DNA of 64,000 nucleotides from Septoria linicola (GCA_024114885.1 CP099420.1:3162001-3226000); one strand, 5' to 3'; numbered from the stretch's first letter, positions 11,168-22,300 are shown. Notes: a model not told the origin generated them from the sequence alone. Numbers and translations: made by a program.

Positions 11168-11623
11168 TCATGTTTGTCTATATATTTTCATAGTCACTGG
11201 AAAGCTTGTTGCACCGCTCAGTGCACGCGCCTTGAGCATATTCTTGAACCTCAAGTCCCCTGAAAGGCGGACCGCACAGTACTCTCCCAACATCGCTGCT
11301 TGGTTGGCCCTCGTTGAGCGACTCCCATCAGACACATCGACGTTGGACAAGCGCGCGAGTTCAATAAGCAGTCCTGCATGCTTAGGCAAGTCGACTTCAA
11401 AGCTCAATTGCTCAGTCTGCGTCGAGAAAGCTTCTCGATCCCACATGGCAGACTGTTGAGCACTCCGGACTTGGGCGAGCTTGATGCAGGGCATGTCTAT
11501 CTTCTCATGTCCTGAATGAGGCACACACATGCAGTCAGGAACCTTCCGGACGTGGCGCCCGATATCGAGCGGAGCTTCGTACGCGTGCAAACCTTTGCTC
11601 CGTTTGAGATGATTCGCCTTCAT
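11168..11623 (-). CDS. Hypothetical protein, weak support
   Basis: An ATG-initiated frame of 151 residues with coding-like codon choice (many GTC, CTC, AAG, GAC), no low-complexity tracts and no known domain. It lies just downstream of the Zn2Cys6 factor on the same strand. It could be a small orphan gene, an exon of a larger one, or chance; I do not recognise it. Confidence 0.3.
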   Translation of the reverse strand: MKANHLKRSKGLHAYEAPLDIGRHVRKVPDCMCVPHSGHEKIDMPCIKLAQVRSAQQSAMWDREAFSTQTEQLSFEVDLPKHAGLLIELARLSNVDVSDGSRSTRANQAAMLGEYCAVRLSGDLRFKNMLKARALSGATSFPVTMKIYRQT

Positions 11624-11720
11624 GGCGGCGTGGAGAACCGATCAACCGCAAAGTCACTGACTTCTCCACTTTTCTACTTAGCCACTTCCGGTCGACCAGT
11701 GAGCTGAATCCGTGCTATGC

Positions 11721-13978
11721 TCAACCTTGATAGTATCCCTGATGTGGATACTGCACGTATCCCGCACCAGCATTGTTGTACCATGGGGTGAAGGAGTTCT
11801 GAGTATTGTATCCCATCATTATATCGTGCATTGGTTCCCACTGATCCCAGACATCGTTGGTAAGGACAGTGTTCCACGCATTGAACTCCAGGTTTGTGAA
11901 GGGATCAAAGTTCCAGTCTGGCGGACTGTCGCCTTCGTAGGCACCAGAGCCACCTGAAGCTTGAGACTCGGGTGTCTGCCCGTCTGTATATGCCGGCGTC
12001 AGAGCTTGCACGCTGTGGGGATACTGAGTATACTGCTGTGGCACAGTACCATGACTAATGGACGCCGGCCGGTGTTGAAGAGGCTGCTGCATGTTGGCAA
12101 CATGTTGTGTCGCGACACCATTTGGAGGCGGCATTGTTGGCTGATGCTGAGGAGCAGAGTGTCTCGGTCTCTTGGCCGCACTGTAAGGTCGCGCTTTTCG
12201 TGCTCGCTGAATGGAATCATTGACCTTCGTCCATGCTGGATCATCTTGCTTCGTCCGGTACAAGTCATCCCACTTTAATAGAATGTCGTCAAGCACATTC
12301 CAAGCCATGGTCACAAACTTCGCGTCGCGGTTCCAACCAAGCTCGGCGACCACGATTGCGATGGAATGCCATTGTACATATCCTCTGAAGTACCATGCCC
12401 AGTCACTGATGCGTTCATCGACTGCCAGCACATGTGTGCGGTTGATGATGTCCACTGATGAATGGAGGAGAGTCATTCGATCCTGTTCTGCCATATCTCT
12501 GCTCGGTACAGTGCCTGTAGGGAATTTGATGAGTAGACGAGCCTTGGCCAGCATACCCTCGAGGAAATTGTCGCAAAGCCAGTCGTAGGGTCGTGATAGA
12601 TTCAAGTACCGCATGTATACTCGTTGAAGCCTTTTGAGTGACTCCTCGTAGAAGCTCTGTTGCTGTCGGGTGATATCTTCTGGAGGCGTACCCGCCGGCG
12701 CGCCACCCCTTACATTCCAGATGCCAAACACCAGCCTGTGTACCTCGAACCTCAGGATTGGGAATGTTGAGTCTGTGACACCTTCGCGTGATTCAGGAGT
12801 GATTTTCATCTTGGGGTCGAGATCGCAGTCGTTGAGGTTGCGAGGAATTTCTACCGTCTTCCCCTTAAGGACCGTGTGCTTCCTCGCGCCACCTTCTTCT
12901 GCCGTCCGCGACTCCAGTCCGCAGAGGTGGAACCATAAACGCCGCCGGTATTCAACCTCGAAGGGTGGATACCTCCCATCCGGCTCTTCCTCGAGCTTGA
13001 TGAGCTGTGCGGTGAGCACTGCTTGATGAAACACGTCCGCGATTCCGCTCATACTATCGGTCCGTCGCATACAGATCTGGACGTGGTCAATTGAGCCTAG
13101 GAAAAATAGTCGCCAGATGCGCTTACCATGTAGAGAACTAATGCTTGCAGACCTTCCATTTGTGGACGCTCATGGTTAACACGGACTGTGTCTTTGATGA
13201 GTTTTTCATATCGAGCCGTCAGAATCTCTTGTCCTTCTCCGAACCTCTCCCTCGTTTCCTGTGCCGAGCAGGTGCTCAAAACCGCATAGTAGATACTGAA
13301 CATCATGGCGTTCGTCTGCCATGGCACGACCGCGTGATTGTCCATGATATTCAGTACCTTCTTGTAAAAGGTCGGACAGTGAATAATCTTCACCATCGGA
13401 TCTACTCTGGTGACGAATAACTGCCAGTATTCGAAGATCCGTCTCGGGTTGGGGTGAGGTCTTGCACTGCTGTACATAGAACCGCCTGGTGGAGGCGGAC
13501 GCATTCCAAAGCCACCATCGTCTCTGCGGAGATCTTCATCCTGTGCCGTTGCTCGCGTGAGCGCTACAAGAGCGTCCTTTACGAGACTCTGCTCATCTGC
13601 AACGGCTTGCGGGAGAGGTCGGCCATTCGTGGATGGGTGCGGCGTTCCATGCCCATAGCCCGAGCCGGATGATGAGGCTTGGCCAGGACTGAGCGAGTCT
13701 GCAGGCTGTGGAGACTCTGAAGCACCACCAGCTTTCGGCTCAAGGTACTTGACAAGATCTTCGAGGTGGCGTTGACGAGGAGGTTTGTCCTTCTTGTACG
13801 GCCCGCGCTTGCGCTTGACGCCTACATCTGGCTGTGGGTACACACATGGCAGCTCACTTTTCTGGCAATTGTAGCAGCCCTCTGGCTCTCGGCTACATTT
13901 GAGCTTTCGTCGTCGACATCCGAGACACGATGTGCCCGGCTTATTGACCGTGTTTTGTAGGAGTATAGCCTCGGACAT
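11721..13978 (-). CDS. Zn(II)2Cys6 fungal transcription factor
   Basis: Two exons, 13978-13127 and 13076-11721, flank a 50-nt intron (GTAAGC...CCAG) and give 735 residues. An N-terminal binuclear zinc cluster with the exact spacing C-x2-C-x6-C-x6-C-x2-C-x6-C is at residues 18-45, followed by a basic linker (KRKRGPYKKDK). The middle, from about residue 185 onward, matches the fungal transcription factor domain (PRRIFEYWQLFVTRVDPMVKI, then CPTFYKKVL), which mediates regulation. The C-terminus is Gln/Pro/Tyr-rich and may be an activation segment. It is expected to be a nuclear DNA-binding regulator. The target pathway cannot be told from sequence; no intact cluster adjoins it, although a decayed P450 lies 2 kb away. 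Confidence 0.92.
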
Positions 13979-14891
13979 GTTTGGATCTCGCGTGCAACGT
14001 GCTTAGATGCACAAGCGGTTCAGATCAGAGCAGTGCGGATATTTGGTAGCAAGAAATGGTGCTGCTACGACATGTCCGGAATGCGGTATCGGGTCGCAGA
14101 CAGACGTGTCGCAGCGTGAATGAAGGCCGGCTGAAAGTTGGACAAGCCGGTGAAGTGCGTTGCGGCCACAATAATGCCTTCCAGCCCAGGAAGAACAATG
14201 CCGATAGTGTCTTGGGTCGCACGAGATGTGAAGTTGGCTGTCGTCGCGCATCTGAGGTCCACGAGCTCAGCTTCATCGGGCATCGTGCCTGCCTCCAGCG
14301 CCAAGCGGCTGGGACGGGCGTGTTCTAGACCTTCTGATGTGCATTCCGACCTCAACCTTGTGGACTGCCATGTTGCTAGACATCGAATGCGACTTCAAAG
14401 ATTTGATGGAACGGCAGAAACAAGGAGAAGGCAGAGAAATGGGGCAGAAGACGTTTTTGCTGGTCTAACAAAACGGACCCGAATCTCTGTTCACGTGATA
14501 TGCTTTCGTTGCCAGGTTTGACAGCCGACGAGGCCGTCCTCAGCTTCATCTGTTCATCTAGATCGACATAAAACATCGAAGCACACATGTTCGCGCAGAG
14601 ACGTGGTCAGAGGCTGGACACCGTCAAGGCATATGATCTACTTCTTGGTCTCAGTAGTTAATGACAAGAAGATGTTGACAATGGTATCCTTGTTTCTCGA
14701 AGCATGTCATCCCCGAAAAGAAGAACTCTGAGCAGTTGACGACTCCGCACCACTCCGCACGTTCATCATGTCCGATGAGAGGTGGTCAGGCAGGTAGGTC
14801 AGCGGGATATTTGCGCTCTTCAAGCACTTCCATCTCGGCGCAACAACCACAGCAAGTCCTCTACAGCATAACAAGCAAGCCAGACGACACT
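13979..14891. other. Intergenic stretch with one short coding-like frame
   Basis: Apart from the short frame at 14065-14283 listed separately, I see no gene. Includes the upstream region of the Zn2Cys6 factor. Confidence 0.4.
14065..14283 (-). CDS. Short coding-like frame, possible gene fragment
   Basis: An ATG at 14283 opens 72 residues ending IPDMS before TAG. Codon use is strongly coding-like (GCC, TTC, ACC, GGC, AAC) and the middle (IGIVLPGLEGIIVAATHF) has the hydrophobic pattern of a folded protein rather than random translation. Length and isolation suggest a fragment of a degraded enzyme or one exon of a small gene; no family is recognised. Confidence 0.25.
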   Translation of the reverse strand: MPDEAELVDLRCATTANFTSRATQDTIGIVLPGLEGIIVAATHFTGLSNFQPAFIHAATRLSATRYRIPDMS

Positions 14892-15413
14892 ATGAAGGCT
14901 TTTGGCGGCATCCCTCTGCTGCTAGCATATACTACGATGTCCACCGCCAGCGTTCTCCACGGTCGAATGAATCCTAGCCCCAATGGCGTATCACGAATGG
15001 CTGAGCTGCCAGACACATCCATGTCTGAGCAGCAGCAGCCCTACGACCTCGAATCATCGGAGTACACGCCTTCCCGATATTATGGTATCAGTCTGAACAT
15101 CAATCTTGCAAGAAAGGGCGAGCAGCCAGTCTATGGCCGAGCACCGGTAGAACTCAACAAGCTCGCTCAGTACAGTGTCAGAGCGAGCGAAATCTTAGTC
15201 GATCAGGGCGCTGCCGTGGGGGTCGATGTGAGAAATGTGGCATGTCAGGCGTACAGTGACGCAGATGGTAGTAAACCGATCGACGAAGAGTTTGATGCTG
15301 AGGAGCCGCTGGAGTTGGCAGGTGAGGGTGAAGAGCTTGTGAATGTTGGCAGTGTATTGTGTTTCGTGAGCGGAGATCTGCTTGAAGAGGAGAACGGCGA
15401 GGAGCATGACTGA
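14892..15413 (+). CDS. Small secreted protein, effector-like candidate
   Basis: From the ATG at 14892 the product is 173 residues. The first about 18-20 residues (MKAFGGIPLLLAYTTMSTAS) form a plausible signal peptide, which is why this start is preferred over an upstream in-frame one that would bury it. The mature part is acidic and has only two cysteines (in VACQAYSD and SVLCFVSGD), compatible with one disulfide. The pattern C-x-A-Y-x-D-x-x-G ... F-D-x-x-x-P-L ... V-x-x-V-x-C recurs, as I remember it, in small secreted proteins of Dothideomycetes. Function is unknown; a role in host or environment interaction is only inference. Confidence 0.6.
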   Translation: MKAFGGIPLLLAYTTMSTASVLHGRMNPSPNGVSRMAELPDTSMSEQQQPYDLESSEYTPSRYYGISLNINLARKGEQPVYGRAPVELNKLAQYSVRASEILVDQGAAVGVDVRNVACQAYSDADGSKPIDEEFDAEEPLELAGEGEELVNVGSVLCFVSGDLLEEENGEEHD

Positions 15414-16035
15414 TATCAGGCGGATAATTTGGGCTGGGCAGATGTTGAGCAGAACCGGGCAGAGCAATCGCAGTTTGCGTTGCTTGGGAATTGTCAACTT
15501 CTTCTCTGCATGTTGTGGGTGGTTTTATTCACGATCTAGCGTGAGCTGCAGAACGGCACCACACAGTTCTTGGCAGCTCTGCTTGAAAAAAGCATCACAT
15601 GTGACTCTCTGCGCTCGACTAGCCCCAGGATGATGAGCAAAATGTTGTGATTGTATCTGCTCGTTCTATGGCCAAAGTGCCAAGCTCTCTCACAATTGTT
15701 AGGGTTGCGTAAAGGAACCACTGGGACGGTGGCAGCGAGGTCTCATGGCAGATCTGGCGAGATCATGCGCTTTATACTGCTTTAATCCTTATGTAAGCTC
15801 GATATGAGCGGTGTACGATGCCGGAAGGGAATGCAATCGAGAATATGCCGAATTACACTTTTTGGAAATCGGAGCTAGTCCAGAGAAGTGGACTTGCGCG
15901 TGTGGAGACTGACAGTGATCGGTGTCGCTACTCACCAATCCTACCAATCCCGTGGACAGACATGCCATCAAAAGGCACAGGGCAGGGTGGGCGTCGATGG
16001 GCTAACAAGATCACTGATGATATACAAACCATGCA
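15414..16035. other. Intergenic stretch, no gene seen
   Basis: Only short overlapping open frames; contains the 3' flanks of the secreted protein gene and of the P450 pseudogene, which point toward each other. Confidence 0.5.
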
Positions 16036-17896
16036 CTATCTTGTCACCTCCTTCAGCCTGACATATGTCTGCGCAGGCCTGTGCGTAACACCATCGATGG
16101 CAACATGAGTTGACAGCTCCGCAGGGGTAAGCTGCAACTCGAAGTGCCAGAAGATCAAGGTCAAGATAATCTTTATCTCCAAAAGCGCCCACTTTTTTTC
16201 CTGTTTCGATAGCGTCAACCAGAGCAAACCGGTAGTCTACACATGGGAGAACGCACCGAAGCACGCTCTAGGCCCACTTCCGAATCCATTGGCCGGACCG
16301 GCATCTCGATCACAATATACGTGACCTTCTTGGTCTTCCTTCAGCCACCTCTCGAGTCTGAACTGCGCGATATCCTCACTGTCTCACATACCCCATTTCT
16401 GCTTCTGATCCATTCCTCCTTTACTCCTCTTAGCGTCATCGACTTCGCCCACCAGAGGGGAGACACAGCCTGGCCCTGCATTCGACAAAAACACATCGAT
16501 GCCTGCTGGTACACGGTGGCCGAGAATTTCTGGTTCGCACCTAGTCACGCGAATTGTGGCAGGAGAGGTCAAGCCAAGGCGACCTGATTCTTCGATGACG
16601 GCTTCGAGATACGGGATGGAAGTACTTGAAATCTCTGTTGTCGAAGGAACAGGTCGGGCATTGCTTTGCCCGCATGTTACACCTACGAAGGCCGAACAGA
16701 GCGCGCCGTATAGCTTGTGTTGTGCGTCTCGATTGTCTGTCAGAAACTTGAGGGTCCAGCATATAAAGGTCGAGGTGGTCTTTCGTGTCAGCTGCCTCAA
16801 TTCGGATACTGCAATGGGAGACACTCACATCATGGCCAGCGATGATGAAACCGAAGAGCTCGTCAGGAATGACCTGATTTGTAACATCAACAGCCCTGCC
16901 TTCTCGGCTCGCCATCTGAACCTCTTTGGCAACGATCAGGTCCAGAGCAGATCGAAAGTGCTTATTCAAGTCGAGCTTGTCTTGCGCTTGCAACTGGATC
17001 AGCTTGTTATACGCAGCACGTAATTGCTCTGCGATCATCTTGTCCTTGCGTTTGACTGCTCTTCTCAGTGATGGCAGACAGTTCACGGCCAGTCAGTGAG
17101 ACATTTTGGGCCATAGTGATCCAGTAGCGTACTCTTCACTCTGTCCGAGCTCCAGAATCGCCGTAAAGTCTTCGGGATCTTCCCCAGTTGGGAACACTAC
17201 TACCTCGTCAATGTCGCTCGACAGTTGTAGATCCCCATTCCGCTCCAGAAACTTCGCTTGCGCTCCTGTCGACCCTATATCAGCTCCGAAAGTTGCTGCC
17301 CAGACGATATCCAGAGCGCCTTTGAACACATCGTCTGCAGCATCCCAAGGTCTTCCCGCGGCCAGCTTCGCTTTTGTCTTCCACAACTCGACCAGTGCAA
17401 TCGCAGATGACCACATTCGTGGCGCAGCAACATCATGCAAGAACCTCGTACTCATCGTCTCGCTGACCAGTTTCCTGTGGGCTTTCCAGTCGTCACCAGT
17501 CGGCATATGTACGTGGAACTGTGGCGCTAAAGTAGAGAAGATCTGCTCAAAGAAGATGGATCGATCGAATTCCTGCATACGCCGGGTCCGAATGTCGTGA
17601 GATTCATATGGATCGACTAGAATGACCCAAGGCTTCCCAAGTGGTTGCATGAACATCTGGAAGACGGGCTCGTTAAGCTGTCTGGCTAGCTCAGGAATGT
17701 AGAGAAAGAGAGAGCCCGTCTTCTTTTTCCATGCTAAGGCGTCTGGCGCATCGCCCAAGAGTCTTTGTGCAGCGTGCTTGTTGTGTGGGATACCAGGAAT
17801 CGGCTTGGGCAATGCGCGGCGATAGAGTGCATAGAGAATCAGGGCAACAGCCGTGGCCCAGATCTCAATACTTTGAAGCGATTGGAGAGGCGACAT
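16036..17896 (-). pseudogene. Decayed cytochrome P450 monooxygenase
   Basis: The ATG at 17896 begins an N-terminal membrane anchor (about residues 10-25) and a Pro-rich hinge (LPKPIPGIPHNKHA). All P450 landmarks follow in order: I-helix AGHD-TTST, restored by a 49-nt intron (16828-16780); K-helix EESGR (E-x-x-R); heme loop FGSGPRACFG (F-x-x-G-x-R-x-C-x-G) near 16280-16257; and a C-terminal tail (LIFWHFELQLTPAELS). Three lesions interrupt it: in-frame TGA at 17095-17093 and at 16386-16384, both where Trp fits (SH-W-LAVN, M-W-DSEDIAQF), and, after a probable 56-nt intron (16256-16201), a seven-A run at 16199-16193 that puts the C-terminal tail out of frame. I conclude it was a microsomal P450 that no longer makes a full product. 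Confidence 0.85.
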
Positions 17897-18767
17897 CTTT
17901 CAAGCTCTGTGCCTAGAGAGATGTCCAAGGGAGTGATAGACGGGTTCATATACTCTGCATCAGCGTCGTGCAGGGATTTTGCTGACCTTATAGTTTCATG
18001 TCCATAGGGCTGTCCGTATTGGGGAACTGCTCCACGCGGCACTCTCGTTTCGTGGCCTCCATCAACATAACGGCATGCCAAGTTCTGAGAACCAGTAATT
18101 CGACGAGGTACGAAACTTACCTACTCATGTCATCTTGATGAGGAACCACAGTATAATGCATGGTGAGGGACGGGTGGGAGAACATCAGGAGCGTCGACAT
18201 GACCATGGCTGACATCCATTTTCTGTGATCGAGGGGCCGGGAGCTTCAGAAGTGGCTTGAGGATTCCGAGTCGTGAAAGGCAGGGTGTAGCTACAGTGCA
18301 GCTTTCTTGTTTGAGTGCATGCAACGCGTTGTGCAGCCGGTAGCGTGAAGTTGACTGAAGTGCATCGCGAGCTCTGCTGGGATTTCGCCCCAGAGTGTGC
18401 ACATCGCATTACGAATCACCATGATACCTCGCACTGTCTTCGTTCCCTTGCCTTCTCGTCTCTTCTGCGTTGTATTCTTGCTTGCGTTCTTGTAGGCTCG
18501 GCCGTGTCTTTCCACACTGACTTACGGCCAAAAGATGAGGTTTCACCGACGCATCCACTACACAGCGACGACGACGACATCTCTCCACCTCCCACCTACA
18601 CTGGCCCGTCAGTATCTCTATGAGCATCGTCTAGCCCAGCTTTGCAGTTCAGATCTGAGGTGTAGATCCTTGGCGGTCCCACATAAATTCCAAAACATCA
18701 AAAATTCAACATTTCCGCACACAACACCACCACCAGCGACAGCGACGACGACATGCGCAAAAAGAGA
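17897..18767. other. Intergenic stretch between P450 relic and tRNA gene
   Basis: No convincing coding frame. A pair of short minus-strand frames upstream of the P450 (about 18160 to 17840) could be joined only by a 36-nt intron, which is too short to trust. Confidence 0.4.
18760..18767 (-). terminator. Pol III terminator of the tRNA gene
   Basis: A run of T residues on the minus strand (TCTCTTTTT) begins right after the tRNA 3' end, the usual RNA polymerase III stop signal. Confidence 0.7.
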
Positions 18768-18902
18768 TGCCCTCTACTGGATTCGAACCAATGACCTCGT
18801 CATTGTCACTGATACTAGTGACGCGCTCTACCCCTGACTGTATTACTGTTAGCAAATGCTCGACCATTTGCGGTAGGCGGTGAATGCTTACGCTAAGAGG
18901 GC
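18768..18902 (-). tRNA. tRNA-Thr(AGU) gene, interrupted in the D-arm
   Basis: Reading the minus strand, acceptor 5' half GCCCTCT (18902-18896) pairs with AGAGGGC (18775-18769), all seven pairs Watson-Crick, with discriminator A at 18768. The T-arm is ATTGG-TTCGAAT-CCAGT, so the B box is intact. The anticodon stem CGTCA/TGACG frames the loop CT-AGT-A...A, giving anticodon AGU (18816-18814), if a 9-nt segment at 18812-18804 is a canonical intron after position 37. The D-arm is split: G10-C11 (18893-18892) is followed by a 54-nt insert and then T12-C13-A14; only removal of 18891-18838 yields the stem GCTC/GAGC and loop AGGGGTA. A five-T tract just after the 3' end is a Pol III terminator. With the insert the A box is broken, so the gene may be silent or unusually processed. 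Confidence 0.85.
18838..18891 (-). other. 54-nt spliceosomal-type intron inside the tRNA D-arm
   Basis: The insert begins GTAAGC, ends ATACAG and has the branch-site match GCTAAC ten bases before the 3' end, i.e. all three fungal spliceosomal signals. It also holds a perfect 7-bp hairpin (GCAAATG ... CATTTGC, six-base loop) in its second half. Size, signals and hairpin resemble introner-like elements known from Dothideomycete protein genes. No bulge-helix-bulge that tRNA endonuclease would cut is apparent. Confidence 0.75.
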
Positions 18903-19395
18903 GGATACTCCTGATTGGATAATAACCAGAAATTGTGTGTTGTAGATGAGTGCTACTAGCATGGCAGAAGTGGATCGTAATCTAAGCCGAATGACAGTTG
19001 TTCGTACGGTTGTTGAAATTTGGTAGAGTGGGTGAGGTCGAGCCAAGACTTCAGGATAGCGGCGACGTGGGATTCGTCCAGAATGGCGGCGTTACTGCGG
19101 GGAAGGGATACGACCGTGCCGATCGTTGTTGGTGTGCCGTGCTGTGTTCAAGAAAGCAAAGCTAGGTATGCAGGTTGGGCGAGCTCTAGTCGGCGACCGA
19201 TCATGCGGCTGCGGAGGTGGAAGGCTCGGGCTTCACTATTCGTGTGAAGTTCTAAGTAAGATCGAAAGGGACGTCAGGCGAATGCTGAATACAAATATCT
19301 TCAAAGGGCATCTTTGCATCTGCACAAGTCAGCCAGCCAACTATCGATGCAACACACTACTTCGTACCTCCGACACTATCACTGCGCAAGCACGC
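18903..19395. other. Intergenic stretch, no gene seen
   Basis: Lies between the tRNA 5' end and the 3' end of SEC8. No domain, repeat or RNA gene recognised. Confidence 0.5.
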
Positions 19396-22300
19396 TCAAG
19401 CAATGCTAGCAACAAGCTCATCCAGTGTACCGTTTCCACTGGCCCTATCGCGATCTTGCACCCATACCAAGCGTGCCAAAGTTTTCAGATCTTCTGGTGC
19501 ATAGCCACGTTTTATCCCCTCTGCAGCAATAGTAGCAGGATCTCTCATCTCGTAGAATCGCGCAGCATATTCCAGACTTGCGTCCTGTTGCATTGCAGTC
19601 TTGAGTGTCTGTTGCAGTACCAGGACGTTCAGTCCCATTCTGTCTATTCCATGCTCGTCCAGCGCTTGTACGCAGCCCACCAGCGACACCAGTGCATTGT
19701 TCGCTAAGACGTGCAGGTTGGCCGTGAGGAAGTCGTATTGAGGAGGGAGTAGATTGGCAGAGATCGCACTGTCATACGTCCCGAGGCTCGTAGAAAGGTT
19801 GAGTATCGCAGGATCAGGGTCGTTGTAAGGTTGGCCAAGGGCGTACGTAGTGTCCAGAGCCGCATAAATGCCGTGCAGCAAATGCAGGCGAAGGTCGACA
19901 TGCAGAGTCCGCAGGATGAGCGAAGATAGCTCGGTGAACGAGGCGATCACCGCATCGAACCCTGCAGCAGTCTGCGGGTCCAGAGGCAGGTAGGGTCCTG
20001 TAGGTGCGGATCCGACATTTGCAATCTGCGTCCACCTTCTCCGGTCGTGCGCTTGCATGCTTGAAGTATCGATTGCACGAGGTGAGATATACCGCAGCTG
20101 CTTACACTGCGCCGCGAGCCACTTCATACTGGTGTGCAATGTGCAGAGTGCCGCGATGGCTTTCCGATCGACGATCAGGTCTGCCTCTTCGAGACGAGTG
20201 TTCTTGATCTGTCGCAGTAAGAGCGCAGTCTCCTTCTCAGCGAGCACAATTGGGTCGCTGACATTTCGCTTGGAAAGCTCAATCACGACCTTGTTCACCT
20301 CACCGTCTGTCGCGAGGTGTGCCGCCAATCTCATCTTCGCGTTACCATTCTCTGTCAGTGCACGCTGCAGCAGACTCTTAGACCACTGATAGCACTTGTC
20401 GTAGTATGTCCGCATTTGCGTAACGATGAGCTGACTGAAGCTCTGGTCGTGAGGTAGACTGTCAAGCATGACGCAGAACGCCTCAATAAGCTCATAGAAA
20501 CGAGCGGTCCCCTTGAAGATGGGCCGCTGTGCATGCACCTGCCATTTGGGATCGGCCTGGAAGGCATCCATTTCAGTCATGCTTCGACTACAGAGATCGA
20601 GAAGCGTTTCATCCAGCTGGGGGTAAAAGACGTTGATCAAGAAGTCGTCTAGGAAGGAGGTCAACGTGCTGGGAACAACACCGGACTGTGGAGGCACGAC
20701 TTCGCGGAGTCTGGTGAGGAAGTCGAGAGACGGCTTGAGCAGGATACCCATATTGAAGACACTCGGCTCGACAAGCAGCTTATGCCCCGTTGCCGATATA
20801 TCTGTGACTGTGTCGCGGTCCTGCTTGGCATTCTGTGCATTGCTGCCCACAAGACCAGGCACAGATTGCTTGAGAATGGCTTCGAGGTCATCTCTTTCGG
20901 TCGCGAGCTCGGGCGATTTGTGATCTGTCTCGGAGAGTTTGAACAGCTTTCGACTCTTATCTCGAGGCTGCGGCTTGAAAATGTTCATGTTAGGATCGTT
21001 GTCTTGCCGCATTCTTTGCCCAAGGTTGCCATTCGTGGCCAGGTGATCATGCAGAAGAGACCTTATCTCGCTCTGCAGGAGCTTCCACAGCTCACGGAAA
21101 CTTCGATTCAACCCGGCAGACTCATCGTGATCATCGCGTCTGATGATGGCCGCTGTCACGTCATGTAACACACGATGCCCCTCGGCAATTGCTTCGTACT
21201 TTGCAAACAGTGTGGTGAGCAGATCTTCCAGCGTCTCCTTTCGTTCTCCATCCGCTCCCCATGTGATCCCCATGGCATTTCTCTGCACCTTCGCCACTGC
21301 GCGCATGACTGCGGGATGTCGTTGCTCCACCTCCATATGCGACCTCTCGACGACGGTGAAGAGCTCGACGGGAAGCCGATGCTCGATTGCATCCACTGCA
21401 CTTTCTAACCTGTTCATGCGGTTCAGCGACTCCACAAGCAATTGGATGTAGTAGAACGTGTCTGCTTCAGGATTTCTAGTCGTGTCCTCCAGCATTGGCT
21501 TCGTCGCGTCAAAGGTCTCGAGGAACTCGAACATCGCTCGCTCGTTATCGTCGATGGTCGTACTCGTCGAATCTCGTCGGGTGTGGGCCTTCCACCGCTC
21601 TTCACAATAAGGGCTTTTCAGGTATAAGTGATTATGCAATTCCTCGATCAGAATATCTGTGAGTGAGTGCTCCTGATTGCTCAGGTACACCTTCAAGTCA
21701 CTGAGCGCACCAATCTCCTCCATCTCAGGCTTGCGCATCAGTTTGAGCGCATCTTGTAGTATGTCTACTGCACCCAAGAATCGCTTTTCCGAGATCTGTG
21801 CCTCGAGCTTCTCCGGAACCTGCTGCAGTTGCTCGATCGTGCCCAAGACCTGGAGCATTTGATCATAGCTCTGGCTGCTATGCGCGAAGGCCTTGAGCTC
21901 AGGTCGGCCAGTCGCCAGACTGCTCTTCGCTTGCACCAATCCGGCTCGCAGGGTTCGTACTCGAAATTGTGAGCTCTGTATAGCTGCCTGAATCTTGTGA
22001 AAGGTACCGATACTGCTATTGAAACCCTGATGGTGCTCGTTCACAATCACCTTCAGTGCATTCTGCAGCTGCGTATGTGCTTCCTCAAACTGTTGGTACT
22101 GATCTGCGAGGCCGAGCGACGAGTTGTCCATGAGCTGCAAGGCGACTTTGACGGGAATGCAGCTGTCGTTGGCCATGAAGGCCCATTGCTGCTCGATGAA
22201 GCGGAGGACATCTGTGGGCTTGGTCAGACTCCATCGTTGGTTGCCATTAATTCCTCCCATTGCCATGACCGCCATTCGCACAGCGCATAAGATGGTCAAA

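Noticed and set aside
17839..18160. Two short frames upstream of the P450 relic that could be spliced together
   Set aside because: The intervening GT-AG segment is only 36 nt, below the usual fungal intron minimum, and the product has no similarity.
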